Below, piece after piece: positions 11,701-22,300 of a DNA stretch of 64,000 nucleotides. The stretch spans positions 12,767,386 to 12,831,385 of the forward strand of contig NC_088306.1 of the NCBI RefSeq assembly GCF_032854445.1, in the 5' to 3' direction. Position 1 is the first letter of the stretch, and every line of letters starts with the position of its first letter. The translations under genes were made by a program, and so were the position numbers. Below the pieces are notes generated by a model. The model worked only from the letters and a program-made list of their open reading frames with translations, made no database searches and had not been told where the DNA came from. This DNA is from Liolophura sinensis (taxonomy: Eukaryota > Mollusca > Polyplacophora > Chitonida > Chitonidae).

Positions 11701-13336
11701 TCTGCGACGTCTGATGCGGAGGTCACACGAGATCCCGAAACTGCGAAGCAAAACAGTGAACGGATGCCAGAGGAAGTAGCAACTAAAGCAGAGGGTCTCA
11801 ACGTAAAGGGTGAATGAATATCCTGTGTTTCTCTCGTGTTAATATAATTGAATTTGTTTTCTGCTCATTTGGAACATTTCCCAAAAAAAAAAGAAAAGAA
11901 AAAAAAAGGGAAATAACATTTTCTTCACATGAAAGCAGCAACCACATTCAGATAGTTTTGCAAGTCCTCTTTTTCTAAGGAAATGAATAAATCATGAGTA
12001 ATACTATTGTTCGTAACAGATCTACATGTGTATTCTAAATATAATGATCAGAATGCGAGTCACATTTCTCTTTACCTTTGTCAAACTGATCACCGCATTT
12101 GCTAGGTCAACAGCAGCACATCCCTTAAAGGAGCATGAAACAAAGCAAAAACGTGTAAGTATATTTGCATAGCGGACAGCGAGCTGGGTTGGTAGAGAGA
12201 GGAAGTGGATACTGGAGAATAATGACCCATATTTCATTGTGTTTAATTACTTTTTAATGGGTATTTCCAAAAACAGAAACTGCCGCGTTTATGTTGTCCA
12301 TCTATTATCAGAGGTTATGACGAGGTTATTCATCTAAAATTAATAAATTAGTCTGTTTTTTTCCATTTTAGGTAGCCGACTGTTCGCCCCTCGTGTGGAG
12401 TCCGCAAAGCGATCTGTGTTACCCACTGTACAGGGCAGGTCGTGGCGGTCTCCCCGACGGAGACAGACGACTGAGGAAAGTATGATGTCGCATCCTCCCC
12501 CACCCACGCCGATGGGACTGGCGTCATCGAATCAGAGGGACCCCACGGAGAGCATAAAGTTAGAGGATCTCATCACGAAACGATCTTACAGTGGGCGAGG
12601 GCCACTTTCTGACAAATCGCCCAGCGAACAGAGCAAAGATGACCATAGGCTATCGGCACCGAAGAAAATCAAGCCGATTTTAGTAGACAGATCCGTTAAT
12701 GTTCCATCGGTGTCTGGAGACTCTACACAGCTTGGCGTGAGACCACAAAGTGGGGTAGGACGTGTTACGGGAGTGTCTGCGGAGACGCCACCGAAGGTGA
12801 CACCGGACAAAGAAAACGGAGAAAAAGATAGCGTTAGGCTTGACTTGGAACGGACGGAGGAAACCGCACTCCTCGACCGAGAAGTGCCCACAAACTCTCC
12901 AGAAGGAACGGTACATGTGACGTCACCGTGTAGTGATGGTAACGAATCACAGACAGGAAATGACCTTTTGGTGTCTTGCAATCCAACGAAAATAAATCAT
13001 TCGGAGATGATAATGGAAAACGAAACGCAGAAACTAACAAATGATAACGTGGTTTTCTTCATAACGGAAAAGGGTGAAGCAAAGGCCGACGGGGAGAATT
13101 CGACGGGGTCCGAAAAAGAATTGCAAAATCTTGTTGACGACGATTTGGAACCTTCTGTAGAGGAAGCAGGCATGGTTAGCAACAGGTATAGCGATGGCAG
13201 GTCGCAGAAAACCGTCAGTGCTGAAGACATCACAGTTGATTCAGAGAAGGACACTGCAGAACATGAGGATGACAACGTAACTACGTCACCGATAATACAC
13301 GTCAAGGTAGACATATCGAGAAACGCTTATCAGTAG
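8594..13336 (+). CDS. Unrecognised multi-exon gene (at least 8 exons, 5' end missing)
   Basis: Eight exons join in one frame: 8594-8799, 9082-9275, 9739-9812, 10100-10145, 10299-10367, 10882-11024, 11573-11809 and 12372-13336. Together they give about 644 codons ending in TAG. The first listed exon needs one base from an earlier exon that I could not place. The N-terminal part is charged (acidic run LFEEED). The middle is basic and Ser/Pro-rich, including RSNSAP, which fits the classical 14-3-3 mode-1 pattern, and RVRSAP. A compact part follows (WAGFGESQHSWLIGARYNR, then LYGMYMPRNNPMG). The last ~320 residues are rich in Ser, Thr, Glu and Lys with a PPPPTP run, and look disordered. I do not recognise the family. 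The exon structure and consistent phases make it a real gene; its function is unknown. Confidence 0.8.
9082..9275 (+). CDS. Unknown gene, exon 2
   Basis: The acceptor is cttccttttttag and the donor ACTAC|gtgagc. The exon enters in phase 0 and leaves in phase 2. It encodes a basic Ser/Arg-rich stretch (SAQSRRSARSARNSK), a Pro-rich turn, and VLYYRPNRTHQYLTSTELK. Confidence 0.75.
9739..9812 (+). CDS. Unknown gene, exon 3
   Basis: The acceptor is ctcggaag. The exon encodes LLRARQRSNSAPINAYEVR and then REMMK. Two donors lie four bases apart: gtacgt at 9813 and gtaagc at 9817. Only the first keeps exon 4 open, so it is used here. See the separate finding. Confidence 0.65.
10100..10145 (+). CDS. 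Unknown gene, exon 4 (46-nt micro-exon)
   Basis: A 46-nt exon between tttcag and CAGGA|gtgagt, entering in phase 1 and leaving in phase 2. It encodes AEERKSKSYLNNKQ. The small size lowers certainty, but the phases match both neighbours. Confidence 0.6.
10299..10367 (+). CDS. Unknown gene, exon 5
   Basis: The acceptor is ttttttgcag and the donor ACAATAG|gtgagg. The exon encodes VLNIWAGFGESQHSWLIG and ARYN. A nearer GT at 10352 (gtgcgc) would leave in phase 1 and put a stop in exon 6, so the later donor is chosen. Confidence 0.65.
   Translation, partial: RSEHLGWIWREPAFLAHRCALQ
10882..11024 (+). CDS. Unknown gene, exon 6
   Basis: The acceptor is catcttaag and the donor CCTCCTG|gtgagc. The exon enters in phase 2 and leaves in phase 1. 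It encodes AHYVDAKSFSLYGMYMPRNN, then a segment with GCFATHSMASLVKDFDEF. This looks like the most structured part of the protein. Confidence 0.75.
11085..11237 (-). mobile_element. SINE family A, 5'-truncated, in intron 6 of the unknown gene
   Basis: A minus-strand copy carries only the 3' part of the family (tail, body, up to the cgtacgtgggaaggtctg block). It is flanked by a perfect 12-bp duplication, ataaggtttaaa (11073-11084 and 11238-11249), so the truncation happened at insertion. Confidence 0.95.
11573..11809 (+). CDS. Unknown gene, exon 7
   Basis: The acceptor is gtgtttgtag and the donor AAAGG|gtgaat. The exon enters and leaves in phase 1. It encodes a hydrophilic segment: TPRSDDEGEIAPNYAQRVRS first, then Ser/Thr/Glu-rich sequence with PETAKQNSERM. 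It is probably disordered. Confidence 0.75.
12372..13336 (+). CDS. Unknown gene, terminal exon 8 (long, low-complexity)
   Basis: The acceptor is ttccattttag. The frame runs about 321 codons to TAG at 13334-13336. It begins basic (SPRRRQTTEES), carries HPPPPTP, and continues as a Ser/Thr/Asp/Glu-rich chain without hydrophobic-core pattern or transmembrane segment. Several overlapping minus-strand frames are shadows of its skewed composition. Confidence 0.8.
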
Positions 13337-13537
13337 AATGGAATTGTATATGTATGTGTATTTTTGGTCAAATATCATGGGGATGTCCTTCTGATCAAAG
13401 CATTAAGGTTAAAGACTGTTCCCTGGCGAACTGTAGAAATGCCCTTACATTTATGCGACAAGAGACAAGTGTTTTCTACTAAACATTAGACAAATGACAT
13501 AAATTCGGTGAAGACATAAAAACATGCATTATATTGA

Positions 13538-13543
13538 AATAAA
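13538..13543 (+). terminator. Poly(A) signal AATAAA of the unknown gene
   Basis: AATAAA lies about 200 bp after the stop codon of the terminal exon, which fits a short 3' UTR. Confidence 0.6.
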
Positions 13544-15280
13544 TTTCTCGTTCTTTAAATACCATTAACATAGAATCTCATATGTGACCATGGATAAGAT
13601 GTACCCGTATTATAAACATAATCTATTTAAAGGTGTTAAATACGTACAAGGCAAAATGTTTCCATCTCATTAGTGAATATCGTCTATGGCTTTCATGTGT
13701 GAACCAGACGTCATGGCAAAAGATACGCCCAACCATTACTCATACAGTTGAAACAACACGTGACGATTCATTCTGCAATTTTTTTTTTACTAAAGGGAAA
13801 ACTATAAATTTTAACATGTTGACTTTTGTGGCATGGTTAGTTCAAATTGTTTGTGATAATTCTCTGATTATAGCACACATCAAAGACTGGCAGTTTTTAG
13901 CTTCAAGGCTTCCGGTGTATTAAGCTTTTAAAATCGCTATCCAGTGTTGGACTGAAGTCGTAGCTGGCCATGTAAAATGTACCCTAGGGGCATAATATAT
14001 GATTTTGCGATACATCTAAGTGTCTATATAATGTGGCCACTGCTTAGTGCACGGTTTCTTTTGTGACAACATCTGGACGTAAATTTTGTTACACTCTCTC
14101 TTATTGGTTACTATATGTATATATCTTCATGAATGCCGACCTGTTGGATGCAGATGTAACTAAATTTAGTCTGTTGCCACGCTCTCGTCATGTTGTGAAA
14201 ATGCTGAAAAGAAGTTCATACGATTTTAACCTCCTCTTTCTATAGATATACCATGTCCTTTTCGAAACGCCATTAAAAAAACTACCACCATGCCCTTTTC
14301 ACGATGAAGATCGAAAACAGGATTAGATGGTAAGCATACAAAAATAGCTCTATACTCATCATTGAACACCGACATAATCTTGTAAGGTCAGATACCAGTA
14401 CATTTTGTGGCTCGTCTAGTGCGCACTGATATGACAAAGTATTGATGACTACAGGTACTAAAATACACGATTCGGAATTAGAGTGTGCTTGTTATAAAGC
14501 AAACGAATTGCATGACGACTAATAATTTTAATGATCGCAAAACCGAACCAATGTCTCGTGGAGGCTTAATTGTGTACTCTGTGAAAAACTACATCTTATA
14601 ATACCTTTCATATGTGAGATTCCGGTCAGCATTGCGCTTTAGCTCGCGTAATTGAAAGCTGCACACTCCAGCTGGAGAATCCTTCTGACAGAAGCAAACG
14701 GAATACACCACAGACTTAGAATTAATGGAAGTAGCCTAAATATAGTGTTTTGTCCTTTGCAAGAAATGATACATTGTGTTTCAATACATCACCTGCATAA
14801 ATAGATAATCTACATTGTTATCAGTGCTGTATTTTATTGCTCTAATCATCCCAATCTTTTCTTGTACTCGCGTCAGTTTGATGTCCTCAACCGGTACTCT
14901 CTCTAATACTAACGTCCTCTTCTCTCGAACCTAATTTTCTTATTCCCACATTCTCTCCAGTTAAAGTGCTCTCATCGTACATTCGTGATTTGAAATGTGT
15001 GCCTATTTCTGTAATGTAGAGTGTGAGTGCCCTCAGAACTGAATCGCTGAAATCCTTTGCGAATGAGACAGAGGCAAAATGAATTAAGGAGATTCCTTTG
15101 TGCTACAAGATCACGTAGGATGTTAAATAAATGAACAACAATACTACTACTTAATTCAAGGAATTTCTTTTCAGGCAAATAAAGTTTTCTTGTATTGTTG
15201 TTATGCAACGAAAGATGGGTTTCAAGCCAACCTGACAAAATCTACATTTATGGATCACTCAATATTTGTTTTTGTAAATA

Positions 15281-15344
15281 TGTATTTATTTGATTTCTGT
15301 TTTACACCATACTCAAGAATATTTCACTTATACGATGGCGGCCA
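15281..15344 (-). mobile_element. SINE family A, extreme 5' truncation (64 bp)
   Basis: Only the tail is present (ggccgccatcgtataagtg on the minus strand, then the terminal A/T repeat). It is bounded by the duplication tttttgtaaata (15269-15280 and 15345-15356). Confidence 0.9.
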
Positions 15345-15490
15345 TTTTTGTAAATAGGAGATAATTGTTGATGTTAAGTTTTTCATTTATATAAAAAAAG
15401 TGTGTTTTTTCCTCTGTGATTCGAGAACAGTATTTCGCTTTATATTCAGTAACGGCATTAGTTTTCATGACAGGGTTCCATTTCCTGTAT

Positions 15491-16235
15491 CGGCCTTAGT
15501 TTTCACGCCAGTACTTCGCTATGTCTTCTGAATTGGCATCATAGTTTTCCTGCCAGTATTTCGCTGCGTCTTCTGTATTGTGATTAGCCTTCGTGCCAGT
15601 ACTTCGCTGCGTCTTCTGTATTGGGATTAGGCTGCCTGCCAGTACTTCGCTACGTCTTCTGTATTGGGATTAGGCTGCCTGACAGTACTTCGCTGCGTCT
15701 TCTGTATTGGGATTAGCCTTCATGCCAGTACTTCGCTGCGTCTTCTGTATTGGGATTAGCCTTCATTCCAGTACTTCGTTGCGTCTTCTGTATTTGTGAT
15801 TAGCCTTCGTGCCAGTTCTTTGCTGCGTCTTCTGTATTGGGATTAGGCTGCCTGCCATTACTTCGCTGCGTCTTCTGTATTGGGATTAGCCTTCATACCA
15901 GTATTTCGCTGCGTCTTCTGTACTGGGATTAGGCTGCCTGGCAGTATTTCGCTGCGTCTTCTGTATTGGGATTAGCCTTCATGCCAGTAGTTCGCTGCGT
16001 CTTCTGTATTGGGATTAGCCTTCATGCCAGTATTTCGCTGCGTCTTCTGTATGGGGATTAGGCTGCCTGCCAGTACTTCGCTGCGTCTTCTGTATTGGGA
16101 TTAGCCTTCATGCCAGTACTTCGCTGTGTCTTCTGTATTGGGATTAGCCTTCATGCCAGTACTTCGCTGTGTCTTCTGTATTGGGATTAGCCTTCATGCC
16201 AGTACTTCGCTGCGTCTTCTGTATTGGGATCAGTT
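15491..16235. repeat. 43-bp minisatellite, about 17 copies, two interspersed variants
   Basis: The unit reads agtacttcgctgcgtcttct followed by gtattgggattag and one of two ends, ccttcatgcc or ggctgcctgcc-like. The variants alternate irregularly (A B B A A A B A B A A B then A copies). Degenerate units continue beyond the neighbouring foldback element. Confidence 0.95.
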
Positions 16236-16260
16236 TTCATGCACTCAGAACATTAATCTG

Positions 16261-16755
16261 TTAAATTTACCAGAAAGCCTGTTATTTGAGTGATGCTAGA
16301 ATGTAATCTGTTATTGCAGCAGATTATTCTGTCAAATGTAACACTCATATCCTCCGTGGCTCAGTCGGTTAGCGCGCTAGCGCAGCGTAGTGACCCAGAA
16401 GCCTCTCACCAATGCGGTCGCTGTGAGTTCAAGACCAGCTTATGCTGGCTTCCTCTCCGGCCGTACGTGGGAAGGTCTGCCAGCAACCTGCGGATGGTCG
16501 TGGGTTTCCCCCGGGCTCCGCCCGGTTTCCACCCACCATAATGCTGGCCGCCGTCGTATAAGTGAAATATTCTTGAGTACGGCGTAAAACACCAATCAAA
16601 AAAAAAAAAAAAAATCATATTCTAATATTAATTCGAAATAACCATTCTGTTAGACTAACAGAATATTAGGTTGAACATGACACAATATTGTGTTATATAT
16701 AATAACAGAATATGTTCTAGCATCACCCAGGCAACACACTTTTTGTTAAATTTAA
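16261..16755. mobile_element. Foldback/MITE-like element with 55-bp inverted ends, interrupted by a SINE
   Basis: 16261-16315 and the reverse complement of 16701-16755 align without gaps over 55 bp with about 11 mismatches by hand count, sharing gtgatgctagaa and tctgttatt. TTAA stands at both outer edges. Without the inserted SINE the element is about 225 bp and has no coding capacity. It is probably a non-autonomous DNA transposon. The superfamily is not assigned, although the TTAA edges would fit piggyBac-type insertion. Confidence 0.75.
16351..16614 (+). mobile_element. SINE family A, full length, 17-A tail, inside the foldback element
   Basis: It has an intact head (cctccgtggctcagtcggtt, A-box like), a B-box-like gtgagttcaagacc, the body and the tail ending in a 17-base A run. 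The duplication tcatat flanks it (16345-16350 and 16615-16620). It is one of the best-preserved copies of the family in this window. Confidence 0.95.
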
Positions 16756-16789
16756 ATGAATAATTTTTGAGTGTGCTGGTACTGCGCTA

Positions 16790-16885
16790 GGTTTTCAGTA
16801 TTGTTGTTAGTTTTGATGTCAGTGTTAGGCTATGTCTTCTGTATATTGCTATTACAGTGTTCATACCAGTATTAGTTGACGAGAA
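16790..16885. repeat. Degenerate continuation of the 43-bp minisatellite
   Basis: Blocks such as gctatgtcttctgtat and ttcataccagtatta match the minisatellite unit. They lie on the far side of the foldback element, so that element appears to have inserted into the array. Confidence 0.6.
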
Positions 16886-17483
16886 TAAAGATTGAAAGAG
16901 AAATTCTCAGTTTTTTTTTTTATTATTCCATTCACTGTATTCTGTCCGATTGGCTAAGACCTATGTCTTTCAATCGCTGAAACACACCAGGTGAGGTTTC
17001 AATGCTGGAATTGAACACGGAATTCTGTTCACATGAATTCCCTCGATCTCAAGGTTTTTGGGGCCTTGATGACGCGGGTGACCGTTTCTACAGTCTTTAA
17101 GTCATTCAAGACCTCTGGTCTTTCACCAATATGGTGCGCATATCTGTAGATCACATGTGGGAGAGTTCGTCAGTAACTTGCAAAATGTCGGTGGTTTACC
17201 GCGGGCACCCAGGTTTCCAACGGAAATGCGAGGGAGTAATGACAAGGGAGGCAGTGTTTCATTGTCGATATATTTATAATGCGGCCTCACTAAAATACAT
17301 TTTAGAGAACACAAGACCACAGAGAATAAAACCAGAGCAATGACGACAGTGTGATAAGAAATAATCACTCTCTAATCCATCCTCTTGTAAACTTTCCTCA
17401 CTTGGACATAATACCTGAAAGATTTGCTTGCTTTTTGCCATGAATGTGCATGTCACATGTACCATTTTGTACCATACCCACAC

Positions 17484-17555
17484 AACGTTACGAGCACGTA
17501 ATAGCCATGGTGCCTACATTGCTGATTGCTATGATGGCTACGTGCTCGTAACGTT
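17484..17555. repeat. Inverted repeat, perfect 17-bp stem
   Basis: AACGTTACGAGCACGTA (17484-17500) pairs perfectly with 17539-17555. After a 3-base bulge the stem extends through agccat/atggct. The loop is about 25 bases. Confidence 0.9.
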
Positions 17556-17783
17556 AAGAAGGCTTCGTGCAAGCGGGTCCTGGTAGCTCCGTGGCCGAGT
17601 GGTTTATCCTCTACGCTCGATTATACAACTGACCAATGAGGTCGTGCAATTAGAATATAGTTTTCAACATTCGTATATAAACTACAGTTAATCCACTAAG
17701 AGATGTTCTCAGTCGAAAATCGCAGTTCGGTCTCAAAAAAAAAAAACCCTAAAACACCTATCCCTCAAAGGAATAAATGAAAT

Positions 17784-18112
17784 AGTGAGTGCTTGGGGTT
17801 TAATATCGTACTTAACAATTTTTCAGTCATATGACCACGAAGAAGTCCTCAGAGAGTATGTAATTTGCCTCCTTGTTGCAGGAAGGGTTTTCAGCGCTCT
17901 TTTATCAAGTCATGAGATCACTTACGGCAAGTAAGGCGCCCCGCCCGAGCCATTATACTGATACGAGTCAATCAGTCGTTGCACTATTTCCCGGCTGAAC
18001 GCCAAGCGAGGAAGTTCCTTTTAAGGTCTTAGATGTGACCCGACCCAGGGTTGACCCTGGATCTACCGCCTCCCGAAGCGAACGCTCTACCAACTGTGGC
18101 ATCGGGGCCATT
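17784..18112 (-). mobile_element. SINE family B
   Basis: On the minus strand a tRNA-like head (gttggtagagcgttcgctt) is followed by the family-B body and the tail with aaaaattgttaagtacgata. No duplication was recognised. Confidence 0.85.
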
Positions 18113-18182
18113 AGCTGTATGAGAGAAGCAGTCATCAATTTTCATTGATTCATGCAGAGAAGTTTATATTTTAGCGCCAACA

Positions 18183-18325
18183 CGTCAGAGGGTCTTTCAG
18201 CAACCTGCGGCTTGTCGTGGGTTTCCCCGGGCTCTGCCCGGTTTCCACCTACCATAATGCTGGTCACCGTCGTATAAATGAAATATTTTTAAGAACGTCG
18301 TAAACCACAAATCATATGAATAAAT
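18183..18325 (+). mobile_element. SINE family A, partial and diverged
   Basis: It starts inside the body (ggtctttcagcaacctgcgg) and continues through gtcgtataaatgaaatattt to an A/T tail. Confidence 0.85.
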
Positions 18326-18801
18326 CAAAATTTAGCGCCAACAAGAGCAATTACCATCCTGTTCGTTTAAGCGAGGCCTCGGCCCTTGTGATACAAATCA
18401 TGCAATTCAGTGTGTAGGACTGACAAGATAAAAGATGTGGTACAATGGTTACCGCGTCATAACCATGACTCCATAAAAATATAATATTTGCATATTGTTT
18501 TAGACTCATACGTGGGTTATGCATGTTGAATAAAATATTCTGGGAAGAAGTTGCGAGCATCTACGCGTAAAGTGTTTATTTGTACATACTTTCCGACCTT
18601 GGGCATGCCAGGGCCGTTCTTACAGTGGATACAAATATTAGTAAGTTATTGCAATCATATAAATAATAGTCTACTTGTTAAAAATGATATGCTTACATAA
18701 CGACTTGACAGACGTCATGTCATTATAACACATTCTCACTGGTTCGGTTTCCATCAGTATTATTTATATTTATATAGTATTAGTCCTTGAAGAACGTATT
18801 T

Positions 18802-19025
18802 GACCCAAGAGCCTCGCACCAATGCGGTCGCTGTGAGTTCAAGTCCAGTTCATGCTGGCTTCCTTCCCGTCGTACGTGGGAAGGCCTGCCGCAACCTACG
18901 GATGGTCGTGGGTTTTCGCCAGGCTTTGCCCGGTTTCATCCCACCATAATGCTGGCCGCCGTAGTACACGTGAAATATTCTTGAGTGCGGCGTAAAACAC
19001 CAATCAAATAAAGAAGTCAATCAAT
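18802..19025 (+). mobile_element. SINE family A, 5'-truncated
   Basis: It begins at gacccaagagcctcgcacc and keeps the B-box-like segment, body and tail. It is flanked by the duplication aacgtattt (18793-18801 and 19026-19034). Confidence 0.95.
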
Positions 19026-20741
19026 AACGTATTTATAATCTGAGAATTGCAACGTTATAAGGACTGACAATTCGTCAAAGAAAAAAAAACTGTTGTTGTA
19101 GAAGAGGTTCGTCCTTAGTTTATTCATAAATTTATATGATTTACAAACAACGATGTATATATACTTGAAGCCGTATTTTTACCGGACTTACCAACCTTAC
19201 CACACTCATTCTGAACGGGAAAAAAAAACACCCATAGCTATCCGGTCCTGAATCAAAATTTAAATCGTATCAAGTGTGACAAATCCTAGTCTGGTTTTTT
19301 AACAAACAGAAAATAATCGGACCTAAGCTAGCGCACGTGCGGGTGCTTCTCAGGTTACCGCGGCCCACGGGTACGTGACCTCGACAAGACTGTCTCGCAG
19401 ATTAACGAGATAACGAGAGTTAATTGTACGGTAAGCGATTCCCGGAACGTGGCTACCACCTGCATGAACTGCATGTGCATGCTTGTTGAATGCGTCTGAT
19501 CGACAAATTTTGATTGAAAAAAAAAATAGCGAAGATAATCAGAACCAGTCTCGTTTCATGCTTCGTGAGATGTTAAAATCTGAATTAAAGTTTTGCAGCT
19601 TTATTGATATTTTGACATGTTAGAGACGTCATCTACTTGGATAAGTAACCCTGACTCAACCACGCGAGATAGAATTATAAATAATTCATTGATTGATCAG
19701 TGCTATATGAACAATGTATAGGTCTACAACCCAAACTTCCGTACGTGTGATCTTTCACTAATAATATAAAGTCTTACTTTAAAAAAGTTTTTACTTTTCA
19801 AAAGTGAAGTCTACTTTTTACTGATAAGTAAGGTCGAACCATGTGGTTTATGGACACTAAGGAAGCTATAGCGTAAACCTTTATACAAATTAAGAGAAAT
19901 ATTTTTTTGGCAAGGTAGTTTTTGTACCTGGCGGCACACAATGTCGTAATGGCATTCAACACTAACCCGCATCTCCTAGGCAACAGAGCAGAGCGCGCGC
20001 GGGCAGGTGTGCGGGATGGACCAATAAAACCGGTCCGGTCAGAGGGCGGTCACGTGGTGTAGACGTGCTCGTCTGTTCGGTGTCTTCAGTCCAGGGACAC
20101 GTCTGAGAGATCAAAATTAAAGCCACAGTTCAACACGTGACGCTGCTCCAGCGATCTTGTAATTAAATCTCTAATTAATGCCTGTCGGCGCTGGAAGATA
20201 AACTTGTCTGCCGAAGAACAGTGAAAAAGGCCAACACTGGCTGATGAATATGGCAAATCTACCTCCACCCCATGTTTAAAGACTTGCTTTATTGTTATAA
20301 CGGTACTTCAAACAGGCTATCAAAGCAAATGGACATCACAATCGCACTGGTATAAAAACACCTTTCTTATAATAACGCGCCTGGTCAAATCCTTGCAGGG
20401 GTTTATAGCGCTACTGCTCATAAAACATTTGAAGAGAAAAATATCTGCAGCGGCAAGAAGGATGGTGTATTTAAAACTGTAATATAACCAAAGCCATTGA
20501 TTCAGCATAAAAGTGCCGAAAAGCTTTAATGCACATGTATGTCCTAGAGAAAGTGAACTGTTTCAGGTTTACCTAAAATAAAACACAGCCAGTCCAAATG
20601 TCAATATGAAATATAGTTCCTAATGACTATAAACACAGCAGGCCTACCAAAATTACACGACAATATTAATAGGTTAGTGTTGTTTTTGCATACAGCATAC
20701 ACCAGTCATATCTCCGAAAAAAAATATCATCGCAACTGTGA

Positions 20742-20771
20742 AGGGGGTGGGGGTGGGGGGTGGAGGGGGGA
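20742..20771 (+). other. G-rich tract with quadruplex potential
   Basis: Several G runs of five or more are separated by single T or TGGA spacers, which fits the simple G-quadruplex pattern. Shorter homopolymer-type runs occur at about 20939, 21819, 35507 (C-rich), 36427 and 61979. Confidence 0.6.
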
Positions 20772-21756
20772 ATCACTAAATAAATATATACTTTTGTTTT
20801 TGTCATAGATACACCTAGTTACATAACATTTTCTATGGTAACTATATATTACTTCATTGTATGCGTCCATTGAGCAAAGGGCGATGTTTGACATGTAAAA
20901 CTTTCGCAGGCTAAGTTTGTTGTATATATACAATAAATGGGGGGGGGCATGTGTCCTTATCTGTATACCTTGTCGCCACTTTAAGCTAGAAATACAAGTA
21001 CCAGTGCCTAGAATAAAAAGTAGGCTACTCGAATGGAAAACAACGCAAATGCATCAATATCATTTTGATTGACAAGGATCATTATTATTATCCATATGCC
21101 CTCTGGGTGACTTCGCAGGTTGTCTGAATTATTAAACTTCATATACAGAATTTTTCAATTTTTTGACAGCACCAACTATTAAGGAATTGGTGTCACGGTA
21201 GAAAAAAGCTAGAGGACTTTTTTTTTCTCGAAATTTCAACTTTACCATGTCAAAGTTTCGACTTCCTTTGGTAGAAGTGTCGTCCCTTTTTTGGGAGAAA
21301 TCTCGACAGCCTTGTACACACTTCATGTGCATCGATATATATTTCTGCTAATATCTTGTCTCAGAAAGTTATAGACCTACATGTATCACGTCACGGAAAA
21401 GTCGAAATTTTTGACTGAAGTCTCGACAGTCGAAATATTGACTTTCTTATCTGGAAATATCTTACTCTCAGAACTGCCCCCCACCTCTCTGTCACCCAAA
21501 TAATTTGTAATTGTGACACGATGAGGCTTCCATATAAGACCCTATCTGTGTTAACTACATGCACACGATTGCGAAATTTTTAGCTTATATCTAAAAATCT
21601 GGTGATACTTGGCGACGTCCTGTGGTGTAGCTTCCTTCAACTCATCAACATTCCGTCATCTTGTATAAGTGAATTCAAAAGTTTTAAATAAAGAAATAAA
21701 AAATTAAACAGAGAAATATTGTATACTCTCTCCGCTCTTTGCGCGGCAGACAGTAT

Positions 21757-21808
21757 AAAGTATATACCGAAGGCTAATACAGCCTTCTTTATGAAGAGTA
21801 TATACTTT
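21757..21808. repeat. Imperfect palindrome
   Basis: The arms aaagtatatac and gtatatacttt enclose a second pair, aaggct/agcctt. The function is unknown; it may be a foldback remnant. Confidence 0.6.
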
Positions 21809-22167
21809 GTGTGTGTGTGAGGGGGGGGGGGGGAGTGGTCCTATACGTCACCAAAACGTCACTCATATTCCTATTATTTTTACATTTCTGGTATGAATGT
21901 GTGCAGTTATGTCCGTTATTAGTGAATAAAATAAAAATCTAGAAAAAAAATAACATCAGCTGAGCATGTTTGTTATCTTCCTGTCAACACAGTCAAACCA
22001 GACCGTCATGAAATAGGTAACGTATGATCATTAATGCGACGTTATATATATATTCATGTATCCCAAGTAAACAAAATTGCTAGCTCGCCAAAGTACAGGT
22101 GTAGCTAATGCCTATGGAATTAATGTTAATGTAAAATGTTACGGCTGGTTATCATAAAACGTACTGC

Positions 22168-22300
22168 CGTACGTGGAAAGGTCTGACAGCAATCTGTGGA
22201 TGGTCGTGGGTTTCCCCTCACCGTAATGTTGGCCGCCGTCGTATAAGTGAAATATTCTTGAGTACGGCATAAAACACCAATCAAATAAATAAATACCTAA
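22168..22300 (+). mobile_element. SINE family A, 5'-truncated
   Basis: The copy starts at cgtacgtggaaaggtctg and runs to the aaataaataaat tail. It is bounded by a perfect 14-bp duplication ataaaacgtactgc (22154-22167 and 22301-22314). Confidence 0.97.

Noticed and set aside
12586..13314. Four minus-strand open frames of 68-131 codons
   Set aside because: They are shadows of the long plus-strand terminal exon, whose skewed composition leaves the other strand poor in stops.
16351..16440. tRNA gene
   Set aside because: The head has A- and B-box-like blocks but does not fold as a tRNA and continues into the SINE body. The same applies to the other SINE heads.
16290..16618. Open frames through the full-length SINE, and similar frames at 6, 11, 18.8, 43.4, 44.7 and 63.1 kb
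   Set aside because: They are SINE family A sequence, which has no coding capacity.
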